Assembly (NCBI GenBank): GCA_036362985.1
Contig: JAYGXS010000002.1
Coordinates: forward strand, 84,205,927-84,269,926
Reading direction: 5' to 3'
Source of the DNA: Ligula intestinalis
Lineage: Eukaryota; Platyhelminthes; Cestoda; Diphyllobothriidea; Diphyllobothriidae
DNA: 64,000 nt
The position numbers and the translations under genes were made by a program. The notes beneath the pieces were generated by a model. That model saw nothing but the letters and a program-made list of their open reading frames with translations, did no database searches and was not told where the DNA came from. Each line of letters opens with the position of its first letter. Position 1 is the stretch's first letter. Positions 1 through 11,248 of the stretch are shown one piece after another.

Positions 1-2790
1 GGGGGGGTGATTACCGAGACAGGAGTTTTGATAACCCGACTGCTCGGAATCATTCTCCAACTCGTTACCAAATAGACCAATAGGCAGATATAGCAGATGG
101 ATGAGATATGCAGTTGCAGCGAAACCACACAGGTGCTAAAGTGATTAATTGGCGCATTCAGTACGCTTGCTTTGAGTGCTCTTCCATCGTCGGTACCGAT
201 GATTAACGTGGTAAACACCCGGTGCTTTGACTCATCAGTACTTCTGCTGGAAATAGCGTTCATGCACTCTCTCCTTTGTAACTGTTCTGTCCAGACAAGC
301 TGTAAGTATTGAATAGCGAGGCCGAATCATTGCGTCTACTGATAGATAGCCGCCTAGATAATCCCGACTCAAGCGACTCCTATCTCTAACCTCGATATCC
401 TGCCTGTGTACAAGGGGTGTTTTCCCGTCATATTACAGGATGGACTATCTTTAGGCCGAGATTCTACTAGAACATTGTCAATTCACCGTTGTATGTGAAT
501 CTACGCCATTAAACGCTGACATGAGCTGTTAGCATGGGTTCGTTGGCAAGTTGGCTCAATATTGTCGACCAGTGGCTGCATGGTGAGAGTTCGAAAAATA
601 GCCTTCGCCCGATGCTATGGTCGTCCTAGGGTGCGCAAATAAGGCAGCTCCCTTTGGCCTACTGTACCCCTCAAAGACCCTCTATCTAAGGCGTTGATAC
701 TGGCTGTTTCCATTTCCCAAAATGTTACAGCCAGTTCACTAATACGCTTAATTGAGAACCGTAATATCCTACGTTTGTCAAACAAGATTGTGGCATTTGT
801 TAGTGGTGTGTCCACGTTTGCGTCTTTTTCCTGGATCTTCCGATCGCAACCATTGATCTTCCCCTCTATAACAAATATGATGAAATGGAGGATCACATTT
901 AGCGCGTGGTGGAGTTGCAAAAGAGTAGCTGAAATATTATTCCAGAGTTAGATGAGCAAACGCGCCGCAGCGGTTATAAGGAATAAAACAAACTTCCAAG
1001 TCGCGGCACCCGATGGGAACCGATAACTTTCTAGTTAGGTGAGGCATACATGTTCGCGAGAGCTGACAGAACCTTGAGCTGCACAGGTCATGGTTCTCAA
1101 ATCGGCAGTCTACTAACAGCTATAATGACTTTCCTCCAAAATAAACGCCTGAACTTTGCCGGTGTAGAGCAATTAGTCGCACGCGAGCGCGTGAAGATGC
1201 TTCCAGAAAAAGTACTGGTGCTCCAATTAACTAAATGTTTAGCACGCTATTAATCGGTACTGTTAGGACGGCCCAGCACGTGATTCATTATCCTTGTCAT
1301 CCTGAGGTCACGCTTGACAAAGGGCCACGAACAAACGGAAGCGTGCAGTCCCAAAAAGCCGTGAACATGGATAAGAACGTCGTCGAGTTATGCACGTCCC
1401 TGAGAGGTCCACCAGCACCCGATGGCTGCTCGGATGAATGTTTTATTAATCACGTCAAGAGGTCTGTTAGGAAGATGTGGGACCCAGGCGTCCGAAAGAG
1501 GCAAAAAACAACCGCTTAAACAAATCATCGTTGACTCAAGCAGAAAGAAATATGAAGTCCGTCTTTCAAAGTGAGCGGCCATGCACTCAGAGCCTATGGC
1601 CTGGAGTCATGCGCACAGGCAAACAGCGAACGCTAACGACCGTTCACACAGCGTGGGGAACTATCGATCAGCGGCAGGCCAGAACAGCGGTCGCTTGCTA
1701 TTGGGCCAGAAGTATTTTAGAAGGACCAAAGCCTTATGAATAGGCTGTAGTGGAAAAGTTAACAATTTTTTGTTGCTTCTACCTATTGGTCGGGGAGATA
1801 ACAAGTACCCACATTGAAAGCGCACTCATCAAGTACTCAAGACCAACCTATTGCCGCAACTAAGCGCTAGCTATCCATTTTAGTAGGTGCGTGGTTTTTT
1901 GCTGCTGCATACCCAATATGTTTGCTGTCTGTCTGTCAATTGGAAAATGAGTCCTAAAAGTCAGTAGACCGAAACGCCTGCCTCGACTGCTGAGTCTGTT
2001 TTCTTATTTGCATTCTAGCACTTGCCTCCGCACCCGCATTGACATGGGTCTGACCACTTAGCTTCTGCTAGCCAGACTATGTGATCTATTAGGTACTCTT
2101 ACTTTGCCACAGTTGGCAAGTAGATTTAAGCGGTTGGGTCCTGATCCAAACACGGTGTATCGGTAATCTGGAATTGCGGTGGTTAAATGGACTCGCGTGG
2201 TTGCCCTATCATTCCTCCGAAGGTGATTAAATGGTAGGAATTTAATTTCTACCGCTTGCAACCCGTTCCAGCTGCTGTACATTTATATATTTTGGTGAAA
2301 TTTCTTTGGGAAACGATAACAAACTTTGTGTAACTTTTGGACACTGGATCGTGTGGAGGATGTACAGAACAGTGTGAATCGTAAACATGCCTGAAAAGTC
2401 GACAACACTTAGTCATATTTGGCTAGTAGCAGTCTGTGTTTATATATTTACAAGTGTTTGTAATCTACCGTGCAGCGAGTGATGCTAGTTTGGTGGCCAT
2501 GACGAAGCCTCGGGCTTCTAGAAAGCTGCTGCTAAGAAACAATGTTCGGCATTAGGCGCTAGGGCTGTTGGTTTGATATTGGGAGTAGCCACAAGTGCAT
2601 CAAGCCTATGCCCCATGTTTTGGCGTTACGAGCTTTGGTACATATGAGTCCAACCATCTACCATCTTTCGTTCCTCTAAAGCCTCAGTACAATTATTGAA
2701 GTAATTTGAAGCTAATATACCAATTTCAGCAAGTAATCCAAACAATTTAAAGCCAATACCTTTCTACATTCCCTTCCTCCCACTTATTAG
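1..2790. other. no supported feature; probably intronic or intergenic
   Basis: Only short, uncorrelated reading frames occur on both strands. If the ALKBH4-like exon that follows is real, this stretch would be part of the intron upstream of it. I looked for the expected HxD iron-binding exon of that family on the + strand and did not find one here. Confidence 0.4.
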
Positions 2791-3147
2791 GCGCAATTAC
2801 CCCCAAGGGTGACGGTCCACCTTCCTCGCAGATGCCTCCTTATAATGTCAGGCCCGTCACGACACGTGTGGTTGCATGAAATCAATCGGAAGGATATCAA
2901 AGCCCGCCGAATTTCGCTAACACTGCGCGAATTAAGCGACGAGTATCTGCCCAGCTTTGAACACCTTAAACCCTACGCATCCGACAACGACGCTTCCAAT
3001 ACTGCGCAGTCAGACCCAGCACTTGACTCCCTTACACCGCAACAGTGCATAGGTCTCAATTTGCTTAAGCTAGCCCTGACATACGATGGTGTTTGTGTGG
3101 CAATGAAGACCAGAGAAGAGACGTGTGCCACAAAAATAAAGACTTGA
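2791..3147 (+). CDS. ALKBH4: ALKBH4-type 2-oxoglutarate/Fe(II) dioxygenase, C-terminal exon
   Basis: This exon encodes the C-terminal part of an AlkB-family dioxygenase. It reads LPRRCLLIMSGPSRHVW, then LHEINRKDI and RRISLTLRELS, which I match to the ALKBH4 C-terminal core (LPARSLLVLTG...HAIHRR...RRVCVTFREL). The His in WLHEI is the expected second iron ligand, and the Arg pair in RRISLTLREL is the expected 2-oxoglutarate-binding site. A short acidic linker follows, and then a helix (NLLKLALTYDG) resembling the ALKBH4 end. A strong acceptor (pyrimidine tract then TTATTAG) ends at 2790 and the frame is open from 2791 to TGA at 3147. The N-terminal exons, with the HxD motif, are not in the window. 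In other animals ALKBH4 acts as a lysine demethylase or DNA 6mA eraser; its role here is inferred from family only. Confidence 0.78.
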   Translation, partial: AQLPPRVTVHLPRRCLLIMSGPSRHVWLHEINRKDIKARRISLTLRELSDEYLPSFEHLKPYASDNDASNTAQSDPALDSLTPQQCIGLNLLKLALTYDGVCVAMKTREETCATKIKT

Positions 3148-6100
3148 TTGGGGAATATATGCACCTCCTTTTTAACGCTGTGACGGTCCGACTAGTTACT
3201 TAATCAGAAAACTAGGGCAATAGAAGGAGTCTTAATTATGCTGGTTGACCGTCTAAATTCGAAGGGCATGGGGAGTACATCGAATTGAAGGTCTTCTTAA
3301 CTACTATATCGAAACGAAAGGATCAGCTCTGTATCCTTACACAAAATGCTGCTGTAATATTTTTACGACGACAAGAAGTAAAAGAAGGATACGATGATGC
3401 ATCAAAATTTCGAATCGAAAAAAAGGCAAACAGTAAGACAATAAAGTATAATGAGGAAGAAGCAACCAGTACAACTCAGTTAATCAACTCGCAATTATGT
3501 ACAGCCATAGAAGGCGCCGGGTCAGCTGACTGCTTTTGTCAAGTATCCGGTTTCGCTCATTCAAACCATCGACTTTGACTGACCAGAAAGCGCCGAAGTA
3601 ACCTGGAGGAAAGAGGCATTCTATAGTAATCATTTCGTTGATAAGATTGGGGCCATATAGTATGCGACCCATATATTTCTCAGTAAATAAGCACGCACAC
3701 GGAGGTAAAATACAGACTCAAACCAATAAATGTGTTTGGGGCGGTTGAATCACTTTCTTTTCAATGACCATTTTGGACCCCTTAAATACTAGGAGAGATG
3801 CACTAAGGATTTGTGCCGTACTAATTCGTGTTTTTCTCGAGAAAATAATAAATGGAAGTAGTATGAAAGCTAATTTCCCCAGCCATTTCATTAAGGACGG
3901 CTGGATAAAGTAATTTAGCTCGTTAAAGAAGTTACGAATAAAACCTCGGAGACAGAAGTCATTTTGCATTCATGAATATGGATAATTCCTTAAAGAGACC
4001 TCATCTCCATAAGTCTAGTTTTTAATTCATACTCCCGATCATGAGACCGGGCAACTACGATGCGATCCATGATCCATTCTATAAAAAATGTTCTCGGGAG
4101 TTCGCTCACACAAGGTGTATTAAGAAATTACGCAAAAACTGCTTGACATGTCGTGATAAATGACGTCACCCGTACAGGCGTCTATAGTGAAGAGTACGGA
4201 TTATTACGACCAGAACAAAGCGTCATAAAGATGTGGGGGGGGGCATACTGCTACCCACGACGTCGTTCAAGAAGTGCCGGGGTAATGGAAGTCTGGGGAT
4301 ACGATAAGCGGATAATAAGGGAAAGATGCTACGTTTATTTATATATCAAATAAGTGTCACTTGTTCACTTAGGAGATAGCGGTTCTCGACTACTTAGAAT
4401 GCCAGAGTGCAATGAAAAAGCAAGATCGAAAAACAGTCTATTGCTATTACTTACCCTACTTATCCCGGGCAAAGTAAGCAGCCAGCCGATGACAGGCACG
4501 CGGTACAGGAAATTGAAGATAACCGGCAAAAATCCACTGAAATTTGAAAAAAAATGTTGAAGACTAATGCAGATTTTTCAAGGGAAGCGTGAACTCAGAC
4601 TTAGTAGCGCATGCGACAGCTAAAAAACGGCATTTCGTAATCGAAGGGAACAGCACAAAGGTATTCTACGGTATGATCGTTAGCGATTTACCTGAAGAGA
4701 AGAAAGGAACCGTAAAGCTCTATAAGCATGCCGATGAGTGGGAATCCGAATATCACCACAAGCATTCCTCCGAAGAAGAAGGATGTGCCCTTGACCTTGT
4801 GCCACTGGAAGAAAAAGCGTGTGACGCGCTCTGCGCCTATGAAGAGACCTAGGCCGAGAATGAAGATGAGCTATGGAAATGATAAAGAAAGCGGAGGCTC
4901 ACATTTCCAAGGGCTAGAAGACCGCCGTCAAATAAGAGCAGCATTCCAAGGAAGATGAACGCAATTCCGACGGACATAAGGGCGAGACCAATCTCTAGTG
5001 ACAGTTACAATGAGGTGGAAAGGACTCACTTTGAATATCTGTTAAATTTAACATGATGCCGATTCAAACTGGCCGGAATCTTCGAGCTGCGTTCCTGATC
5101 GATAAATATATGCTGTCCAGCGAACAGATTGACCCACCTGACAAGTTTAAATTGTAATACATTACCTTCGATCCATACATGTACAGAAAAATTTACAAAA
5201 AAGTCGTATTTACTTACTCGCGTAAAACTACTAGAAATCAGGTCTAACTGTAAAACGCGCCAATTAGGTTAAGACATCTTAGGGGTGAAGGCATACACGA
5301 AGAAAACGTGGTCTTTCTAATGTCACAGAAATTATTAGAACAAAAAAGCATAACGAAGAGTAGCGAAAAGTGAACCTGAATACGGGGGCTCGGCAACAGC
5401 TAAGTAGCAACTTGAAGGCCTATAGAAACACAGGCAATTCGTACGAAGAGCCAAAAATGAGTAAATGCAGGTGATAAGAAGGCAGGAAGAAAAGAAAACA
5501 TTCCTGGTGATAAAAAAATAAAAATCGCCTCAACAACACACCAACTATCGCAAACGACGTCCGCCACCACCCCACGACCTGGACCCGACAGTGAATTCCA
5601 ATGCGTCTACCTCATTCGGTTCTCGTTCACTTGCCATTTGATGATGGGAAGACAAAATCAAAACGAGCGGAGCCAGGCATGAGTACTCAGCTACGCTGTC
5701 TACGCTTGCACGCACGACATGCCTCTCCATCTTTACGCGTACCGGACTTAATTGATGGGTTTTTGGACCTCACGCAAATGAGTGCCATAGAAATCATATG
5801 AGGGAGAAGTCACTTCAAACTGATCCGCGGTCCCGAGCAGGATGGATTACGCTATTTGGCAACCTTAAACGCTGCAACCGCTACCAGGTAAAGGTTATTT
5901 GTGGGTAGAAATTTGGTCCTGAAATTGATCTACATTAGCCTCCATAAACGTACATCAAATGACACTAGACGCAGGGACTGATGTGATGTGAAGTCCTTTA
6001 GTGCGTGCTACGATTTATGCAAGTCAAAGAGGTCAAGTACCTGTCCACAGGCCCGGGAGATGCGAGGAAAGTTTTTTGATCCACCGACTTCTTTTTCTTT

Positions 6101-6480
6101 GGCCTGTCCAAATTCCTAAAAAGCATTAAGGCGTTCCCGAAAGACTGCGCACCCGAGCGCAGTGAATGCTCTCACCTAGCACGTTCCACGAGTTACCAAC
6201 CACGCGAATACTCACACAGCTATTACCGATCAAGCGCTACAGAGTATATACATGGTACATGAATCGGTTAGCGTCTTCCTAATCAGCCCCATTATATAGA
6301 ATGAAAGGTTCGACCAGATCCATGCGCAGCCCGCGCTGTGATAGGGTGGAAAAACTGCACCTGTGTAGACGCCCGACATGATAAAGATTCCGAAGTACCT
6401 ACACAGGTCTTGCTGATTGGTCCTGAAGTTCTACGAAATACTTATAGCTAAGGTACGGACCACTCTAGTGAGCTATTTTT
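3148..6480. other. no supported gene
   Basis: Several 60-100-codon frames occur (for example around 3285, 4589 and 6484, + strand). None shows a recognisable motif, splice signals or a homologous second copy in the window. The segment just after 3147 presumably contains the 3' UTR of the ALKBH4-like gene, but I see no clear AATAAA close by. Confidence 0.35.
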
Positions 6481-6744
6481 GGAATGCGGACGAGTAAAAT
6501 TTGTGTAAAAACAAAAATGACTTCCATATTGAAAGTTTTTGCAAGCCTTGGCATCGGCCTGCAAGCATGGATTCCTCGGTGTAGAGTTGATGAGTTAAAA
6601 CTTAAAATTTACAACAGAATCCTCATGACGATCTGTTTCGTATTGCGAAGCAGTGTGGGGGCAATTCTAAACAAAATCCGGACAAGCTATAATACATTTG
6701 AGTTTCGTGCGTTTACAGCAGGGCCCTATTCGGACATTGTTCTT

Positions 6745-7207
6745 GATGGTGTCTTGGGAATTTTGAGTACGAATTGCTCGAGGTTTTCTTAAGAAGAAGA
6801 TTCGATCGCTGGGACAATTTATCCCAGCGATCGAGTCTTCTTCTTCTCAATTGCTTCCTGGAACTCGCATGTTCGCTTGCATTGGCGAGGTTTTTTCTCT
6901 AGCGCTTTGGCTCAATAGCCTAACCACAGAGCAGCGGTGGCAGGCGAACTTATCTGATGAGGTTTCACGCTCGCCATGTCACAGCGCCGTCTTCATGCTT
7001 TGCGACACTTTATAAGCTTTTGGTTTGCCAGGCCTCAGTCCGCTGCGCTCTGGTATCACTGCCGCTGCTGGTCCGCGACGGCTTATTTGTCAGACCCGAG
7101 AATCCGCTTATATCATAACTAACCTTCACTGAAGGTCGTTCCACTATCCGCCACCTGTAGACGCGCCGGGTAACCAGCAGCTAGGCTGGCAGGTAACCCG
7201 ACTTCAT
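6745..7207 (-). repeat. solo copy of the RTE 5' leader region
   Basis: On the minus strand this repeats the leader of the full-length RTE element downstream (10815-11234) with many substitutions. Shared blocks include CTTTGGCTCAA, CGCTCGCCATGTCACAG, TAACCTTCACTGAAGG and CTATCCGCCACC, in the same order and spacing. Homology ends at the leader 5' end (about 7207). It runs only as far as the start of the coding region (TCTTGGGAATTTTGA, 6752), and the hairpin sequence interrupts it. No endonuclease or RT sequence follows. This is unusual, since non-LTR copies normally keep their 3' rather than 5' end. Confidence 0.75.
6791..6845. repeat. 24-bp-stem hairpin in the leader copy
   Basis: Left arm 6791-6814 (starts AAGAAGAAGATTCGATCGC) and right arm 6822-6845 pair over 24 positions with one G-U wobble. 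They enclose a 7-base loop (CAATTTA). The outer part of the stem is a GAA/TTC run and the inner part is TCGATCGCTGGGA. The full-length RTE copy has no equivalent, so this is an insertion or local rearrangement in the diverged copy. Confidence 0.85.
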
Positions 7208-7706
7208 GGCAGGTCCTTATTAGCAGATACTGATACAAACTAAATCATCTTAGAAGTGGATATACGCATGCATCTGGTTTAGTAAAAAGGAAGCACTTGT
7301 CTGGGTTGCCAGAAGCCAATCAGGTACATATACTAAAAAAATATGACGGGGCCACGATAAAGGTTTGAGTAAACTGACTATCTTAGTGTTGAGGTATGCC
7401 TAACGCGAAATGAAGCCTGATAGAGCACAGCACGGAGGCTTATCTGCAAGCGAACGGCAATCAACAGTAGTGAATGCCTTAGTGAGGCCAAGAAAGGCGG
7501 TAATCAGAACGTCGTATCAGTCAGGTCTTTCGTGAAGGATATCCATCGCGATCAGGATGTTCGTTAAACCCACTTGAACTACGAATTAAACATTTCTGAG
7601 ATTTTATGAAAGTACGCATATAAAGAAACTTTAGTACGTTGCATACCACACTAGTGAGGGTGATAAGGTGCTAAAGCACGTTTGGCAAAACATTTCGTAT
7701 AATGGT

Positions 7707-7720
7707 TAGCGTACGCATTA
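7707..7720. repeat. target-site duplication, left copy
   Basis: TAGCGTACGCATTA occurs here immediately next to the 3' end of the RTE element, and again at 11235-11248 immediately next to its 5' end. Confidence 0.9.
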
Positions 7721-7753
7721 CTTGTACTTGTAACGGTTGTGATCATGCCTGAT

Positions 7754-10700
7754 CTAGCCAGCCTCAATGATTTCACGAACGGTACCTCTCCATGCGTGGT
7801 GATTGGCGGCAGCGGATCTCGAAAGCTCCACCCAGTCCCTTCTCCAGCGACGGAGGCCGAAGATCGAAGGTCCAAGAACTGATTCCATGTGTTGACGGAC
7901 GATGTCTAGCCAAGTCTTCAGTTGCCCTCCTCTTCGACGTTTCCAGGTGGGCTGCGGAGCCGGGTCGAGGGCAGCATAGATAAGCTTGTGGGGCGGACGA
8001 CGGAGAACGTGTCCAAACCACCTCAGTCGCCTTTCTTGAATGGCCTGAGATATGCTCGTGATACGATCGCAGCGGATACGGACTGTCTCATTTGAGATGA
8101 AGTCGCTATACTTAACTCGCAGGATCGTCCTCAGGCACTGGTGGTCAAAGACCCCCAGTCTTCGCTTATCTTTAGCGCGCACAGCCCAGCATTCACATCC
8201 ATTGAGGAGGACTGACCGGATGGATGCACGGTATACACGAATCTTCGTGGCGATGGAGATGTCACGTCAGATCCATAGGCGCTTTCGAAGGATTGAGAAA
8301 ACCCAGCGAGCAGCATCGATAAGGGAGACAATGTTGTGCTGGCTCTGCCCATTCGGTAGCAGCTTCGCCCCGAGGTATTTAAAGCTGTCTACTTCTTCAA
8401 CTTGATGGCCATTTATCATCAGGGGTGCCTTTTCCTGGTCAGAGATGCAGCTCGAGAACAACTTCGTCTTTCCAGAATTTATGGACATGCCTACCGACAT
8501 AGTGATCTCATTTAATTGCAACACTACTGACTGTAGACCATCAAAGTTTGAGGCTAACAGCGCAATATCATCGGCGTAGTCAAGATCAGTTAGTCGGCGT
8601 CCGGGTGCAAGTTCAACATCGTCCTCTTCATGTAGGGCTTTGCCGATAATCCAGTCAATGACGTATTTAAACAGAATGGGGGAAAGGACGCAGCCCTGTC
8701 GGACACCAGACCGGATATCGAACGACTGAGAGAGATTGTTGTGGACCAGGACTCGTGCGGTGGTAGGCCGATAGTAGGCCTTAATCATCGCAATGAGTTT
8801 GGTCGGCATTCCATCCAGTTACATTATTCGCCACAGGGACTCACGATGGATGGAATCGAATGCGGCGGCAAAGTCGACGAAGCAAACGGCCGTCGGTTGC
8901 TGGTAGCTATGGCTGAATTCTAGAGTGCGCCTCTGTGTGAATATTTGATCCGCAAATCTACGCCCAGCTCGGAATCCGGCTTTGTTGGGTCGTGTCCTGG
9001 AGTCACGTACAGACTGGAAGCGCCTGAGAAGAACAACCGCGAAGATCTTTGCAGCAACATCGATAAGACTTATGCCACGGTATTTCTCGCATCTTGTCTT
9101 ATCTCCCTTCTTGTGGACGGTTACAAGGATACCTGAGCCCCAGTCATTGAGAACGGTCTCTTCTCGCCACGCCTGTACAATCACCTCATGGAGTCGAGGA
9201 GCCAGTGTGTCGACACAGGACTTGTAGATTTCTACAGGAATACCGTCCTCTCCGCACGCCTTGTTGTTGCGTAGCCTCTGCATTTCATCGGTAACTTCGT
9301 CTTCGGAAGGGATGTCACACGACACTGTGTAGGCATTAGAGGATTGAAACTCCGCTGTGGAGGAGAGGGAGAGTGTGATGGGTTGTTCGTCAAAGTTGAG
9401 TAGGTGCTCGAAGTGTTCACGCCAGCGATCGACCTTGGCCGAGTTGTCGGCAATAAATCCTCCATTCATATCGCGAACAGAATCACAGAGTGTCGGGGGC
9501 TTACCACTAACCTGGCGTATGATTTGGTGCAATTTTCGGGTGTAACCAACATTAGAAGCCTGCTCCACAGAAGTCGCCGTTTCGGACCAATACTTCTGCC
9601 GGTCAGCTCTAGCCGACTTTGCTGTCAGCTTTTGAAGTTAGCGGAAGGAGGCATCGTTTTGGGGCCTGGCTCGAGTCGTCTCGGCCGATAGCTGTATGGT
9701 TCTTCCGCTGATCCAGTCACTGCGGCGCCGCTGAGTGAATCCGAGAATCTTCTCGGCTGCCCCATAGATGGATGTCTTCAGTGATGGCCACTTTCTACTG
9801 CCCTCGTTGTCAGCCTGGGTCATAAGACGGGACTGGATTTCTGTGCTTAGGGCCTCGGTAGTGTTGGTTTGCCAGAGCTTTGCGACATCAAGGCCTTGCA
9901 CGTGGCAGTTTGGGCACAGATGAGAGGTGAACCTTCAGGCGCGTGCGAACGAGAACATGGTCAGACCCGTGGACGTTACCAGTTTCGGCACCTCGCATCG
10001 ACCTGCTATCGTGGACCCAGCTGCGAAACCGTGAACCAACTAGAACGTAATCGATCTGACTGGCAGTACGGCCATCTTTCGAATACCAAGTCAGTAGATG
10101 TTTGTGACAATGCTAAAAGCACGTGTTGGTAACAAACAGTCGGTTCTGTTCGGCAAACTGCAGCATCCTCTAACCATTGTCCGTTCGAGAGCCAAGCCCA
10201 AAACGACCAAGAAGGTGGCTGTTTGTCGGGTCACCGGGCCCAGTCCGGCCATTCCAGTCTCCGGCAACAATTAGCAGATCTCGGCGAGGGAGCCGTTCGG
10301 CTAGCTCCTGCAGTTGCGAGTAGAAATTATCTTTCTGTTGCTGTTCAGCCGCCGACGTAGATGCATACACAGATACGACCGAGCTGGTCGTAAAATGGCC
10401 TTTTAGTCGAACATAGGCTATTCGGTCGTTGACTGGTTACCATGCTAGTAGTGCACGGTTAGCTTCTTCCGAGAGGGCAATAGCCACACCGTGTCTACTA
10501 GATGAGTCACTCGGACCGCTGTGATACAAGGTGAAATGAGAATCGACCCCCGGGATTTTGATTTCTCGGGCGCCTGACTCGGGGAGTCGGACTTCTGACA
10601 AGCAACTAACATCCACGTGATATTCATGGAGACTGTGCGCTGTCAGACTTTGAGTACCAGGTTGCAGAAATGTTCGCACATTCCAGCATCCAATACCAAG

Positions 10701-10927
10701 AGTCCATTTTTTGTTTAGCAGTCCAGCTTGCACATTATTCGCCCGCACCACCGAACAAGGGTTGCGGAGTGTGTCGGTTCCCGCGGACGCCGTAGCAGTG
10801 GTCGTAGTAAGGTAGAGACATCATAAGGTTTCTTGGGAATTTTGAATACGGGCGGGTCCCCAACGGCCGCTCGGATTCTTTGTTCGAGATTGTCTCTTCT
10901 AGCACTTTGGCTCAAGAACCTAACCAC
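7754..10927 (-). pseudogene. RTE endonuclease-reverse transcriptase ORF, interrupted
   Basis: The protein nicks target DNA and primes reverse transcription there. From the N-terminus I see a basic leader (RRDNLEQRIRAAVGDP), the endonuclease start GIGCWNVRTF, the conserved SEVRLPESG, GDWNGRTGPG, and SDHVLVRTRL with its catalytic His. The RT core follows: GDKTRCEKYRGISLIDV, CFVDFAAAFDS, GVRQGCVLSPILF and DYADDIALL (YADD at 8567-8578, intact). The C-terminal end is RRLRWFGHVLRR and GGQLKTWLD, with the stop at 7754. Lesions are a frameshift near 10750, stops at 10437, 10170 and about 10107, a frameshift near 9900, and stops at 9638, 8819 and 8267. After each stop the same frame resumes, so most damage is single-base. 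This copy cannot make full-length protein. Confidence 0.92.
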
Positions 10928-11234
10928 AAGGCAGTGGTGTTGGTGGCAAGCAAACCTATTTAATGGCGGTTCACGCTCGCCATGTCACAGTGTCGTCATT
11001 GGGCCTTGCGGCATTTTATAAGGCAGTCGGTGCACCAGAACCCAGCCCACCGCGCCCTGGTAACACTGTCACTGCTGCGTCCACGACTGCTTATTCGCCA
11101 GACCCGGGAGCCTGCTTATTTCGCAGCTAACCTTCACTGAAGGCCGCACCACTATCCGCCACCCGTGGACGCGCCAGGTAGCCTGCAGCTTGGCTAACGG
11201 GTAACCCTCCGTTCCCGGGTAACCCGCCTTCATC
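10928..11234 (-). promoter_or_regulatory. RTE 5' leader, presumed internal promoter region
   Basis: This is the non-coding leader of the full-length element, about 42 kb from the nearest comparable RTE tail fragment (61.4 kb). It is GC-rich and conserved in the solo copy at 6745-7207 and, more weakly, near 27060-27165. The promoter role is inferred from the general need of non-LTR elements for internal promoters; no specific motif was identified. Confidence 0.5.
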
Positions 11235-11248
11235 TAGCGTACGCATTA
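11235..11248. repeat. target-site duplication, right copy
   Basis: TAGCGTACGCATTA, identical to 7707-7720, flanks the 5' end of the RTE insertion. Confidence 0.9.

Larger units (their letters stand above)
7721..11234 (-). mobile_element. full-length RTE-type non-LTR retrotransposon (about 3.5 kb)
   Basis: The element is on the minus strand and complete. It has a ~300-bp leader (11234 to ~10928), one long endonuclease-RT frame (10927-7754), and a 33-bp 3' UTR ending in a short repeated tail (TTACAAGTACAAG). It is flanked by an identical 14-bp direct repeat, so both ends are fixed by target-site duplication. One protein with an APE endonuclease followed by RT, plus a very short 3' UTR, is typical of the RTE clade. 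The protein is the kind often mis-annotated as craniofacial development protein 2. The intact TSD and the few lesions suggest a fairly recent insertion. Related fragments lie at 6745-7207 (leader) and 14245-15212 (3' part). Confidence 0.92.

Noticed and set aside
4589..4852. 87-codon charged ORF
   Set aside because: Acidic/His-rich but no recognisable family, no splice signals and no second copy; left unannotated.
7792..8405. Long plus-strand frames opposite the RTE element
   Set aside because: They are antisense shadows of the minus-strand RT; the conserved motifs are all on the minus strand.
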